Made by a program: the position numbers and the translations under genes. A DNA stretch of 55,678 nucleotides from positions 1-55,678 of IMG/VR virus record IMGVR_UViG_3300020451_000899, one strand, 5' to 3'. The notes beneath the pieces were generated by a model, which was not told the DNA's origin, ran no database searches, and was given only the letters and a program-made list of their open reading frames with translations. This DNA comes from a virus. Below, piece by piece: positions 29,701 to 37,308 of this stretch (its first letter is position 1; each line of letters opens with the position of its first letter).

Positions 29701-30792
29701 ATACCTATTTTCAAATCTTATCCTCCGGCTACATATTTAGGTATGCCGGGATTTGAAGATTCTGAACTAAACACACATACGAAAACAGTAATTCATAAAA
29801 GGTTAGATTTAAATAATTATGGCGAAGGTATGACTTTTTATAACCCTACAAAATTATTTTCTGCTCCTAGAGGTCTTAAACCAGATGTTGTTGTATTACC
29901 TCTAAGAAATGAACAAGCGTGTTATGGACCTTATCATAACGGACCAATTAAAACAAAAGACGACAACGATCAAGATGTTTGGTTAGAAGTCAAAAATCTT
30001 GGAGGCAAAGTAGAACTTGAAAATGATTCTGGTTTAGCTCCTTGGAATTATGGTTCTTATGGTTTGATGGATTTTGTAGGAAAATCTAGAGCTGAACTGT
30101 CAGCCACTTTATACCTAGCATCTGAAAAGGGATCTGTTACTTTCCCCGGTATGCCTTCTGGTAATTTCACTATAGGTGATGTTGTAGAAGCCGCTGGGCC
30201 ATGTATTGATAGTATCAATCTTGATATTGGAGTGGGCGGTGTAACCACTGGTTATAAATTCCAAACTTATAAAAAGAGTTATGGAAATTTAAAAAAACAA
30301 CAACAGAAAATGTTAGATCTCGTCACCAGAGAAGCTTTGAAAGGTTCAGAAGCTCAGTTTGAATTGGGAATGAAAGGGATAACCAAAAACAAGTTTAAAG
30401 GAAAAATGCCTAAGCCAGATGTTAAGCCCTATGAGTCTTTCTATGAATCCCCATCGTATCCTCACGACACGCAAGTGTCTGCCATGATACCAAGTGTAGA
30501 TTCTAACGATCCACGAAAGCCACCTAGCGAATTTACTCCTCAAGCTTCTAGTATGTCTTCTAAACAGGCTCAAGATTTTTTAGACTCGCAAGATGATCCG
30601 TCGCAAATAGAACGAGACCGTTATTTGTCAGCTCAGTCTTCTGCTTCTGATAACAACGTGGCTATATCTATGGAAGCTCATTCTGTGCTACCAAGCGTGG
30701 AGCCTCCAGACCAATATGCTATGGAAGACATTTTTACGCAGCCTACCGACGCATATGACATAGAATCTTTTGACATAACTTATTGGAGTTAA
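26758..30792 (+). CDS. Large baseplate or tail-tip structural protein
   Basis: This 1344-residue protein has AGGAAGGA a few bases before its ATG. The N-terminal 150 residues contain ITSFSISAGDG, SSLNVNLVEDG and RTFSATITDPREIL, which look like beta strands of a baseplate-hub or tail-tip domain; this is a resemblance by eye only. An acidic run (residues about 279-295, EEEEGEEGEEEG) separates the N-terminal region from the body. Two Cys pairs are scattered, with no zinc motif. The C-terminal 200 residues are polar and probably disordered. Only two bases separate it from the next gene. No enzymatic motif is visible. Confidence 0.5.
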   Translation: MPNSIIKTNWSAPGVPGTEQYQKDFIASGHFYPSQQSFLGASITSFSISAGDGSTASSLNVNLVEDGGFQGNKDDDDKPIDPYHPINAGDSFSPPGVGMPVFFVYSNPPMKIVDAFAGNEEYGTSTFTFGGILSSFHRTRSTGGRTFSATITDPREILTNTYLILNHTDNKVGLKEYNIFNVFGFLENNISENVKSTFDSYVDNKLSRSTNEDGLVNWKGDDMYHSSESSIGEGYFENGGYSRKFPITGTGMSRRSSSGIPFYRIMQALAAMSSELPGEPEEEEGEEGEEEGSEPSSTSEYTGFGNDIFYRGLYYEINFIDFPELSPFYHFDHDKIDLLSFLLEVSESTATEISVSLSPKLGTRVGGIINVKFIDRSKEVSVGSIGRFINRLTDVQKDDIGFENADPVTSRVIFGANRVDLYAFTSNQDPHFYGGPLDQDHQILPFYGTISDGVITPTKGNGAYRQIMLDSTGLGAYGVGNYYIATEAELRYASKSFEAWKSFLVFFNRKYIEKMTNKPKVRYEDLFAGNNPELTITDGDGESDRGLKVPRSLFVGDDLGQCCPRYGYPLYWGRATAIGLSLEDVVDNRYTVIADLNNLSGSSPDYIMAVRNAMLEKYERLSSVRRLTAAELDLIKTLRDKNFDKEYLGKAAAALQSQVQTGSKQESRKENSSKVYNFVRRIATEYYGKKWLVRIPGKPNFDFEEEVTKAGNQYMSGPFGFPPREASSTANKDAITGQDGEADFNFVKSSNSPAVTEEQSKFYPCLTSEYNPVDDQLQHNFLPDNNGGFFTRTAYDKAVSNALSPRDLSTFGASHRIQAYVRYDCMEKLSAGTNKIYTEQIGDHRKKYIPSKTLESNGIDATPSGGALLGFMPVDLDERYYFFPKMKTHTIGVSANTFTKVSKYIPAPIVPDASGKLNEEAGTVKRVVLVEPKKKTTGESIEIDDVPRVSGVMVGMPDRRRAFALITLPEKVTAKLEKISDIPIFKSYPPATYLGMPGFEDSELNTHTKTVIHKRLDLNNYGEGMTFYNPTKLFSAPRGLKPDVVVLPLRNEQACYGPYHNGPIKTKDDNDQDVWLEVKNLGGKVELENDSGLAPWNYGSYGLMDFVGKSRAELSATLYLASEKGSVTFPGMPSGNFTIGDVVEAAGPCIDSINLDIGVGGVTTGYKFQTYKKSYGNLKKQQQKMLDLVTREALKGSEAQFELGMKGITKNKFKGKMPKPDVKPYESFYESPSYPHDTQVSAMIPSVDSNDPRKPPSEFTPQASSMSSKQAQDFLDSQDDPSQIERDRYLSAQSSASDNNVAISMEAHSVLPSVEPPDQYAMEDIFTQPTDAYDIESFDITYWS

Positions 30793-30793
30793 T

Positions 30794-33700
30794 ATGGAAA
30801 ATCATTATTTTGTTACTAACGATCCAGCTTTAATGGCTTATGGTATGGGAAGTTTTTCTAAGAATACCGTTAAAACAGGATTAAAAAAAATCTATGATGA
30901 TGGGGATAAAATATCTGAAGAAGAATTTTATACAAATACAATTCAAGGCATGTCCTCACTTGCTGATGACGCTGAACAGTCTGAAGATGAAAGTAGTTTT
31001 GAATTGTTAGATGCATTAAACCTAGACGGTTCTTGGACTGCGACTACTTTTAATTCTAATAGTAAGACAGAAACTAAAAAAACATATTCTTGGCAGGAAG
31101 TTAAAGATTTGATAGATGATTTTGAAGAACAGATGGAAAAATTAATTCTACAACCCGAAGATAGAGATGATGAATCTAATAAAAGAAAAGAAGTAAAAAA
31201 GTTTTTAAGAGACAACATTGCTCCAATCAAGGCTGGACAAGAAAAGTGCCTAACAATATATCAAGCTCCTCTATGGGAAAAAGAGAGTGATGACGACACA
31301 GTTTATTATGTAGAACTTCATTTTACACTACCAAGTGAAAGAAATAACCAGCGAGTAGTTGGTCAAAAGGGCAGACCAGTTATAGCAGAAGTGGGAAGAA
31401 GAGCAACTGGCGCTACATATTCTTTATCAAAGACTAGGCTTCGTCGTGTCATTGATGGGGAATTTGGTGTATTTGTAGACGCAGATGCAAAAGATGGATC
31501 TGTTACTGGAGACTTAGCGTCTGGACCTATGCGTATTTCATATAATGAAGGGCTAGGAATGTGGGAGTCTGCTCAAACAATTTTAGCCAGACTGATCACT
31601 GATGTCTCTGCTCCAGAAAATGCCAACTTTCAGATGCCCCCAGAATCTGATGGTTATATTGAAGATGAGGAATTTGATGCTTCTAAGTTTTACGATACAG
31701 CAGATGAATTTTATGGTGGTGGATTTACAACTGGTGTTGCTGTTCCTGTTCAATCTCACGCTAAAAATCCACACATGTTTGGGCCAAATATTAGAATAGA
31801 CTCTGGTGGTAAGAAAGTAGAAAAGATACGAGTTGTTAACAGATCTGCAAAAACTTTTACTGCTGGTACATTAGTATTATGCACACTCATAGGTGCTGAA
31901 TGGATCATTCAAGAATTTAGTGATCCGGGCAATTTAGACACTAGCGCCTCCTTTGGGGCTTGGACTTTCTCAAAACTTATCGCTAATGGAGACTCATTCT
32001 TTAGAGAAAAGGATGGTGGATCTCTAGTGGATGTTGGAGATTACGAAGCGCGTGCTAGAAAAGCTTGGTATGATGGATGGAAAAGCGCTCAAGCTGGCGG
32101 CACTCCTTTATTAGCACACCACGATGGTAATACAATTTATAATAAGAATATTAGTATGCTGCAATCACTTATTAGTGCTGTGAGTAGCGCGGCTCAGGGG
32201 AATGTTCTTGCTTTATTCGGAGGGGCTGCATTTAATCTTAGTAATAATTATTTCTCAAGTACATCCTTTGACAGCGTTGACTATTATACGGGTGTCAATA
32301 ATATGGATTCGTTGGACGCCAAATATCCTCAGTGGGGAGTAGAGGGTAATTCTCCAGAAGTTAAAACATTTTGGGGGCCATTATTTCCAGATGGATACGT
32401 TGCAAAACCAGCTGGTGAATCTACTGCTGCTTACGGTATTAATTCTGATAAATATTTTTTCAGTACGGAAATACCTTCAGATTTAAAACAGCTTCCTGCG
32501 GACATTGCCGTGAATGGTCCATACCGTAATGGCACATATCAATCTCCTATACTTCCGATTGATTATTTTCAATCACAGATAGAAGCTAATGGTTTTTATG
32601 CTGCTACTAAAGCTTATTTAGGAACTACTGTTAATAACCCCACTTACAAAGACGGATTTGGATACGTCCCCAGTAATCCAAAAAGATTGCAATTTACTGC
32701 ATTGTCAGCAGAGGCTGTAATTGGTGGGAGTGATAGAAGTGATTTTACCACTGGAGCATTTGCTGGTAGCGACAGTAGAAAAAGCACTTTCCTACAAGCT
32801 GTATATGATTATGCAAACAAAGAAGAAGTTGCTAGTGGTCATACGTTTGGACATATGAAAGCTAGACATGGCGGCGAGTCACTTAAATACGATGATGATT
32901 TACAGTATATACCAAATACATCTACCCCGTCCGACTTTTCTCCTTTATGGGAAACTGGGGTTGGTGATGGTACTAACGGCTTACATGTGGTGGGTATAAC
33001 CTCGGCTATTAACAAGATAAAAAAGCCCGGAGGTGGTACAGTAAATATAGATGTAAATCAAATGTTTGGACTTCAAGTATGGAAGACCACAGTAGTATCA
33101 CAATCTGACAATACGTTTTTTCTGCCAATTGGTGGAGGTTTTGGTGGTGGGAGTGTATCAACAAATACAACCGGCTATTGTAAAAATCAGTGGGGGTCTA
33201 GGAATGATAAGTATAATGATTTTGGCACAACCGCCTTACATGCTAGAGTATATGATGGGTGGCCTAATGAAGACACGATTTGGGATACTAGATATTTTAG
33301 CGCATTACATTTCAATCCAACTAAAGAAGATGAAGATGGTGTGTGTGAAGTGGATTTTCCAGTGCCTACTCTACAAGATGGTGGCATCGCAAGTGTTGGT
33401 ACTAACCCTAATAATGTAGAATTTAAAGACAAATCGGATTGGGCGATGGATACCATTCGTCGTGGAATGTTATTGACAAACGGTGGATTTGCTTACGGCA
33501 AGCTTACACTTGGTTTGGATGTTGACAACGCGACCATAGCAAAAGCTGGCGAAGAGGCTGTAGATGGAACAATCGACAATGTACCCAAGGGGTATAGCTT
33601 GACCGTGACCACTAGTGGTGGAGCTGTTACTGGTATCAGCGCCAATACGCTACCAGCCAACGCAAGCTCTTGGGCAAATTTTTTGAATACTATTGGTCTT

Positions 33701-34111
33701 GGAGAACCATTAGAGGGAGAAGATTTTAGTGCCTCAAATTTCGAGTCTGAATATACTGACGATAGCGGTACGGTCCATAAAGGTTTTATAATAGATTACG
33801 CAGATGCCGTTATAGTAATTCCGGGTATTGTCAAAATGGTTAATAAGGTAGATCCAGCTCCCAGACAACATGGAGGTATCAGCAGATTGACTGATGCTAG
33901 CAATCCTATAGAAAATAGGGGGTGTAATAATAATAAGGTCACGGGTATTAAAACCAGTGAATTAACGCTAGAATACAATGATCAGGGCGAATATGACCTA
34001 TTTTTATTCTTTCATAATGACATTACCCATTCGTGGATTAATAATTCATATCCATCTGCGAATCCACCATTAATAAATGACCCACAATTCGTAAGTATCA
34101 CTATAAGCTAA
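30794..34111 (+). CDS. Large tail-associated structural protein
   Basis: This 1105-residue protein starts one base after the previous stop. The first 150 residues are acidic and helical (FELLDALNLDG; DDFEEQMEKLILQPEDRDDE). A short beta block at about residues 345-375 (VVNRSAKTFTAGTLVLCTL) is of a type often seen in phage structural proteins that bridge to fibres. The C-terminal third is Gly/Asn-rich and probably beta-sheet. I do not recognise the family. It closes the uninterrupted tail run; a 49-base gap with its own regulatory-looking sequence separates it from the last plus-strand gene. Confidence 0.45.
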   Translation: MENHYFVTNDPALMAYGMGSFSKNTVKTGLKKIYDDGDKISEEEFYTNTIQGMSSLADDAEQSEDESSFELLDALNLDGSWTATTFNSNSKTETKKTYSWQEVKDLIDDFEEQMEKLILQPEDRDDESNKRKEVKKFLRDNIAPIKAGQEKCLTIYQAPLWEKESDDDTVYYVELHFTLPSERNNQRVVGQKGRPVIAEVGRRATGATYSLSKTRLRRVIDGEFGVFVDADAKDGSVTGDLASGPMRISYNEGLGMWESAQTILARLITDVSAPENANFQMPPESDGYIEDEEFDASKFYDTADEFYGGGFTTGVAVPVQSHAKNPHMFGPNIRIDSGGKKVEKIRVVNRSAKTFTAGTLVLCTLIGAEWIIQEFSDPGNLDTSASFGAWTFSKLIANGDSFFREKDGGSLVDVGDYEARARKAWYDGWKSAQAGGTPLLAHHDGNTIYNKNISMLQSLISAVSSAAQGNVLALFGGAAFNLSNNYFSSTSFDSVDYYTGVNNMDSLDAKYPQWGVEGNSPEVKTFWGPLFPDGYVAKPAGESTAAYGINSDKYFFSTEIPSDLKQLPADIAVNGPYRNGTYQSPILPIDYFQSQIEANGFYAATKAYLGTTVNNPTYKDGFGYVPSNPKRLQFTALSAEAVIGGSDRSDFTTGAFAGSDSRKSTFLQAVYDYANKEEVASGHTFGHMKARHGGESLKYDDDLQYIPNTSTPSDFSPLWETGVGDGTNGLHVVGITSAINKIKKPGGGTVNIDVNQMFGLQVWKTTVVSQSDNTFFLPIGGGFGGGSVSTNTTGYCKNQWGSRNDKYNDFGTTALHARVYDGWPNEDTIWDTRYFSALHFNPTKEDEDGVCEVDFPVPTLQDGGIASVGTNPNNVEFKDKSDWAMDTIRRGMLLTNGGFAYGKLTLGLDVDNATIAKAGEEAVDGTIDNVPKGYSLTVTTSGGAVTGISANTLPANASSWANFLNTIGLGEPLEGEDFSASNFESEYTDDSGTVHKGFIIDYADAVIVIPGIVKMVNKVDPAPRQHGGISRLTDASNPIENRGCNNNKVTGIKTSELTLEYNDQGEYDLFLFFHNDITHSWINNSYPSANPPLINDPQFVSITIS

Positions 34112-34116
34112 AAATA

Positions 34117-34150
34117 GTGTATATACACATATAAACCCACTTTCAGGAGG
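34117..34150 (+). promoter_or_regulatory. Palindrome and strong ribosome binding site before the last plus-strand gene
   Basis: A perfect 12-base palindrome, GTGTATATACAC, lies at 34117-34128 in the only notable gap of the plus-strand run. A full AGGAGG ribosome binding site at 34145-34150 lies ten bases before the ATG at 34161. The AT-rich spacer could hold a promoter -10 element, but I see no convincing -35 partner. The arrangement suggests separate, strong expression of the following gene. Confidence 0.35.
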
Positions 34151-34160
34151 ATTTTTAACT

Positions 34161-34913
34161 ATGGCAGCCGAAATAACATTTCACAAAAACATCATCAACA
34201 ATACCCACACTGCGGAAGCTACCGCTATTGATCATAAAGATACTGGTAATAATGCTCATGGTAAAGAGGGAATAGGCTTTTATGGCCTTTCTCATGGCCT
34301 GTCGGTCCCTGTTGGTAGTGTGCAAAACACAACTTGGGTTACAAATGAAGCAGGAACTTATGCCGGATCACAACTCAATAATACCGCTAAGACATCAGAC
34401 GGAACTGATAGTGTGGCTGGCAAGGTATCCGTTAATGGGGCGGGAGATCTTGATTTAGATCTACTACCTAATTATCTATGCCCACTCAATATTAGATTTA
34501 CAAATCCAGACTCAGTGAGAGTCCAAGAGTGTAAGCTAATGATCTTTGATAAATCTCAAACTTCTAATCCAGCTTCTGGCGTCACTACGTATGTCTATGA
34601 AGCAAGAAGGCCAAGTGATAGTCAATCCAATACTATTCCTAATTTAAATCATCGTGGCAGAAATGCAAACTCTTGGGTAGAATTTAGTCCTACTTTGGGA
34701 GCTGTGGAAATGACTATGACACCATCTCCGGGAGCTAGTGGTTTGAATGGAGATGGCAATGATACGAATACAGATGCTGGGTATACTAGTAACTCAGGTC
34801 AGTTGCATTCTGATGTCAGACATGATTGGTATGTCGCTCTTTCAGCAAAACCAGAGAGCATTGGCAGCAAGTCAGACTACGCTCTGTACTTTACGCTAGA
34901 ATATTTGTCTTAG
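34161..34913 (+). CDS. Abundant-looking virion protein, last gene of the structural block
   Basis: This 250-residue protein has the strongest ribosome binding site on the plus strand (AGGAGG, ten-base spacing). It is rich in Thr, Asn, Gly and Ser, with strands such as LCPLNIRFTNPDSVRVQECK and YVALSAKPESIG and an ending of DYALYFTLEYLS. There is no signal peptide or membrane segment. It ends just before a strong hairpin terminator. Composition and strong translation signals would suit a decoration, tail-fibre or major minor-structural component; the family is not recognised and this is inference. Confidence 0.45.
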   Translation: MAAEITFHKNIINNTHTAEATAIDHKDTGNNAHGKEGIGFYGLSHGLSVPVGSVQNTTWVTNEAGTYAGSQLNNTAKTSDGTDSVAGKVSVNGAGDLDLDLLPNYLCPLNIRFTNPDSVRVQECKLMIFDKSQTSNPASGVTTYVYEARRPSDSQSNTIPNLNHRGRNANSWVEFSPTLGAVEMTMTPSPGASGLNGDGNDTNTDAGYTSNSGQLHSDVRHDWYVALSAKPESIGSKSDYALYFTLEYLS

Positions 34914-34925
34914 TATAAAAGAAAA

Positions 34926-34945
34926 GGGGGGCATTTCTGCCCCCC
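34926..34945. terminator. Bidirectional intrinsic terminator between convergent blocks
   Basis: GGGGGGCA pairs perfectly with TGCCCCCC across a TTTC loop. On the minus strand the hairpin is followed by CTTTTCTTTT, a good U-tract; on the plus strand only TT follows. It therefore ends the minus-strand block well and probably also stops the plus-strand block. The plus-strand stop lies 13 bases away on one side, and the minus-strand last stop about 50 bases away on the other. Confidence 0.85.
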
Positions 34946-34946
34946 T

Positions 34947-34998
34947 TAGAGATGATAACCTGAATCTAGAATACACTAGATGATAAGCTGAATCTCTA
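34947..34998. repeat. 52-nt covarying hairpin element, copy C
   Basis: Outer stem TAGAGAT (34947-34953) pairs with ATCTCTA (34992-34998). Internal loops GATAACCTGA (34954-34963) and GATAAGCTGA (34982-34991) face each other. Inner stem ATCTAG pairs with CTAGAT, closing the hexaloop AATACA (34970-34975). On the minus strand the element begins exactly at the TAG stop of the last gene and is followed by the terminator. The same geometry occurs twice near 48.5 kb with different but still complementary outer stems. Function is unknown. Confidence 0.8.
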
Positions 34999-35328
34999 TT
35001 CTGCTACACCCTTCTTGGAGTTCCACTTGGTCCATCCATTGTCTGGTAGCCAATTGTCGCCATCCTTACGTTTAGGGAAGAGTCCTCCACCCTTCTTCAT
35101 GGAACCAAACGCAAGTTTAGCTCCACAGTCCATACATCGTAGCTCAAAGTATTCGTTTTCATCTACAGTCCTGACTACGAATCTAAGATTTTCAGAGCCG
35201 CACTTTCCACACTTTGTTTCTTCAAACACCTCTTGAAATTTGGATATTTGAGTGAAGAGTTCTCTGTGAGTGTCCGCATCGAACTCTGCTCTGATTCTGT
35301 TGTTTGCCGTTGTATAAGTTAACTTCAT
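34996..35328 (-). CDS. Zinc-ribbon protein next to the annealing-type gene
   Basis: This 110-residue protein has one clear zinc ribbon: CGKC at about residues 40-43 and CMDC at about 65-68, separated by beta strands (LRFVVRTVDENEYFELR). A basic Gly-rich C-terminal part follows (MKKGGGLFPKRK). Its ATG abuts the stop of the upstream gene as TAAATG, so the two are surely co-translated. Many phages carry a small zinc-ribbon protein beside recombination genes; nucleic-acid binding is likely, but the partner is inferred. The stop codon lies inside the copy C hairpin element, so the end of this mRNA may be structured. Confidence 0.6.
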   Translation of the reverse strand: MKLTYTTANNRIRAEFDADTHRELFTQISKFQEVFEETKCGKCGSENLRFVVRTVDENEYFELRCMDCGAKLAFGSMKKGGGLFPKRKDGDNWLPDNGWTKWNSKKGVAE

Positions 35329-36099
35329 TTAGTTTCTCCATTCTTCATTGTAACCAACAATCTCTTGCGGGATTGTACTTTTATCGCGTTGGTAATTGTT
35401 GAGAACATCAATGATCTCGCTAGCTACCTTCTTAGAAATCTTACGATTATTGTCTACATTAAAAATATCTTTAAACAACTTCGATCCATTTACTTTTAGT
35501 TGTTTGCATTTGATATCAATAAAGTTGTATTGAGCATCGCTCATCCTGCCGGTATCGTCATAGTCTCCAGCGCTACTATTGTTTTGCTTAGAAATATCAC
35601 GAACAATTTTAGCAGTATCTTTCTTAGTCAATTCTTCTGCTGCAACGCCCTTGATTTTCAGTACTTTTCTCAAAGCCCTAGCTTCCGCTCTGGTGCTAGC
35701 GATTGCTACGGCGAACGCACAAAACATATCATCAGTATTGCCTTCCCAAGAGTCAGCAACCTCAGAACATTTTAGCCCATTAGCAAATTCTAATGTGAAG
35801 ATGACTGTGGCTCTGCCATGATGATCATCTCTTTCTGTTGGCTTCACCCATGTTGGACCGCTAAAAGTCATTGGCCCAAGAACAAGTTCAGACACCCTCC
35901 TAAGCCCAGTGACTAAGGGATGCCCATTCATCATCTCGTCTTCTTCAAATAGGCTCATAGCATAATCATGCCATTCTGGAGACAGCATAGATGGTGCATC
36001 GTCTTTTATTACATTTTTTACTGACGTATCAGTATTTGATGGTGTACTCAATTCTTCTACTCCTTCAAATAAGTTTTCTGGTTCCATTGTCATAGTCAT
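35329..36099 (-). CDS. Putative ssDNA-annealing or recombination protein
   Basis: The ATG at 36099 is chosen because GGAAAGG lies just upstream and the preceding gene stops at 36104; this gives 256 residues. The core (about residues 55-155) has LRRVSELVLGPM, GRATVIFTLEFANG and then ASTRAEARALRKVLKIKG. From memory, the last motif resembles the conserved helix of phage Rad52-like or Erf-like annealing proteins. The C-terminal 90 residues are polar and helical and may form a separate domain. Neighbours fit a recombination role: a zinc-ribbon protein follows directly, and SSB and replication genes lie upstream. A different uncharacterised recombination factor is possible. Confidence 0.42.
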   Translation of the reverse strand: MTMTMEPENLFEGVEELSTPSNTDTSVKNVIKDDAPSMLSPEWHDYAMSLFEEDEMMNGHPLVTGLRRVSELVLGPMTFSGPTWVKPTERDDHHGRATVIFTLEFANGLKCSEVADSWEGNTDDMFCAFAVAIASTRAEARALRKVLKIKGVAAEELTKKDTAKIVRDISKQNNSSAGDYDDTGRMSDAQYNFIDIKCKQLKVNGSKLFKDIFNVDNNRKISKKVASEIIDVLNNYQRDKSTIPQEIVGYNEEWRN

Positions 36100-36103
36100 A
36101 GAT

Positions 36104-36880
36104 CTACCTTTCCTGTAAGTCAATTTCAATATATCTCTTAGATTTAGCTGGGAATTTGTTACCCATTTCTTCGAGAAGTTTTATCAATCTGTTCTTTAGA
36201 TCCTCCTGCGTAGATAAAGGTACAGAGTCCAGCAGACTCTTTACTCTAATTATAGCATAACCCTTACTCAAAATCAACCCTGTTTTATTTGCGTCTGCTT
36301 TTATTTGTTTTTGCAGTTTCTCTTCACCCCATATTGGTAAAAAATGAGAAGGACCATCTACTTCTATTATAGTCTTAATCATGGGCAAGTACAAGTCGAT
36401 TTCTAAATTTTCATTTGGTATAAGATTCTTTTTATGTATTTCGACAGAATGACCTTCTTTAGTTAATTCTAATTTTAAAAATTTTTCTAACTTAGAACCT
36501 TCTTTCCCAGCCAGCTGTATAGCCTTCGTTGCGGCAGACTGCATATCTTTTTTTTGTTGGTCTGTTAATTTAGACCATCTGTCCTTGCATTTTTTTACGT
36601 GTAATTCATACTTTTTAGGATCTATATTTTCCCACGCTTTTTTTTGTGAAGCGCTGATCTTTAACTTTTCTTCTTTTGTCCTATGTTTACCCTTCGTTGG
36701 TATTGTAGCAACACCTTTTATCAATGCGTTTTTTTGAGCCGTGCTTTTATCTTTAATCTCTACATTATTTTTAATTAATATTCTACGTATCTTATTGGGA
36801 TATGTATTAAATATCTCAGCGATTTCATACGTACTCTTCATGTCCGTGGTGTACATGGTAATTATTTCTTTAATATTCAT
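36104..36880 (-). CDS. Homing-endonuclease-like protein with HTH, NUMOD3-like and PD-(D/E)XK regions
   Basis: This 258-residue protein has three parts. Residues 15-42 look like a helix-turn-helix (STYEIAEIFNTYPNKIRRIL). Residues 62-84 (TKGKHRTKEEKLKISASQKK) resemble the NUMOD3 DNA-binding motif of phage homing endonucleases. Residues 128-215 resemble a Vsr/PD-(D/E)XK nuclease: E160 and D162 in LEIDLYLP, then E173 and D175 in IIEVDGPSHF, then a distal helix and IIRVKS. Family knowledge suggests a self-mobilising DNA nuclease. It overlaps the upstream gene as ATGA, so it is integrated into the transcript. No intron boundaries are seen. Confidence 0.6.
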   Translation of the reverse strand: MNIKEIITMYTTDMKSTYEIAEIFNTYPNKIRRILIKNNVEIKDKSTAQKNALIKGVATIPTKGKHRTKEEKLKISASQKKAWENIDPKKYELHVKKCKDRWSKLTDQQKKDMQSAATKAIQLAGKEGSKLEKFLKLELTKEGHSVEIHKKNLIPNENLEIDLYLPMIKTIIEVDGPSHFLPIWGEEKLQKQIKADANKTGLILSKGYAIIRVKSLLDSVPLSTQEDLKNRLIKLLEEMGNKFPAKSKRYIEIDLQER

Positions 36881-37308
36881 GCTAAATCCTCCAGCATCTT
36901 ATTAATGTTTTCGTGTTTTTTGACTTTTATATTATTGCCCAAAGTTCTACAGACCTTGCTATTCACAGCGTCATCTATACAATGTACTTGATATTTTTCT
37001 CTATAATATAAGCATCTTATTGGATCATACTGGTTATCTAAGTCTGGGTAATATGCAAACTTTATATCAGAAGTAATGTTTAAAAATTTTGTTATTTCTA
37101 CCATAGATGTAAAAATTAATGTTCCACTAAACGCCCATAGTCCATAAGAGTCTATAACTGAAGTGTCACAATCAATTGATTCATCATACGTGTCCGTATA
37201 AAATATTACATGATCATTTATACGCAAGTCTCCGCAAGCTCTAGAGAACTCTTCTGCAAATTTTCTAGAAGCATCATCCTGAAGGTTTGTTAGTAGCGCT
37301 ATACTCAT
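36877..37308 (-). CDS. Hypothetical protein, possibly one Rossmann domain of a glycosyltransferase-like set
   Basis: This 143-residue protein overlaps its upstream neighbour by ATGA-type spacing and the homing-endonuclease-like gene downstream. The first strand MSIALLTNL with a following helix (ASRKFAEEFSRACGDLRI) looks like the start of a GT-B-like or Rossmann fold, and GTLIFTSMVEITKFL a later strand-helix unit. No sugar-nucleotide or catalytic motif is visible. It directly follows a gene series of sugar enzymes, so a linked role is possible. The family is not recognised. Confidence 0.45.
   Translation of the reverse strand: MSIALLTNLQDDASRKFAEEFSRACGDLRINDHVIFYTDTYDESIDCDTSVIDSYGLWAFSGTLIFTSMVEITKFLNITSDIKFAYYPDLDNQYDPIRCLYYREKYQVHCIDDAVNSKVCRTLGNNIKVKKHENINKMLEDLA

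Noticed and set aside
34961-34998. attL/attR-type attachment sites formed by the 52-nt elements
   Set aside because: No integrase or recombinase gene is seen in the window, and the outer stems differ between copies, unlike identical attachment cores. A recombination role stays possible but is not the leading reading.
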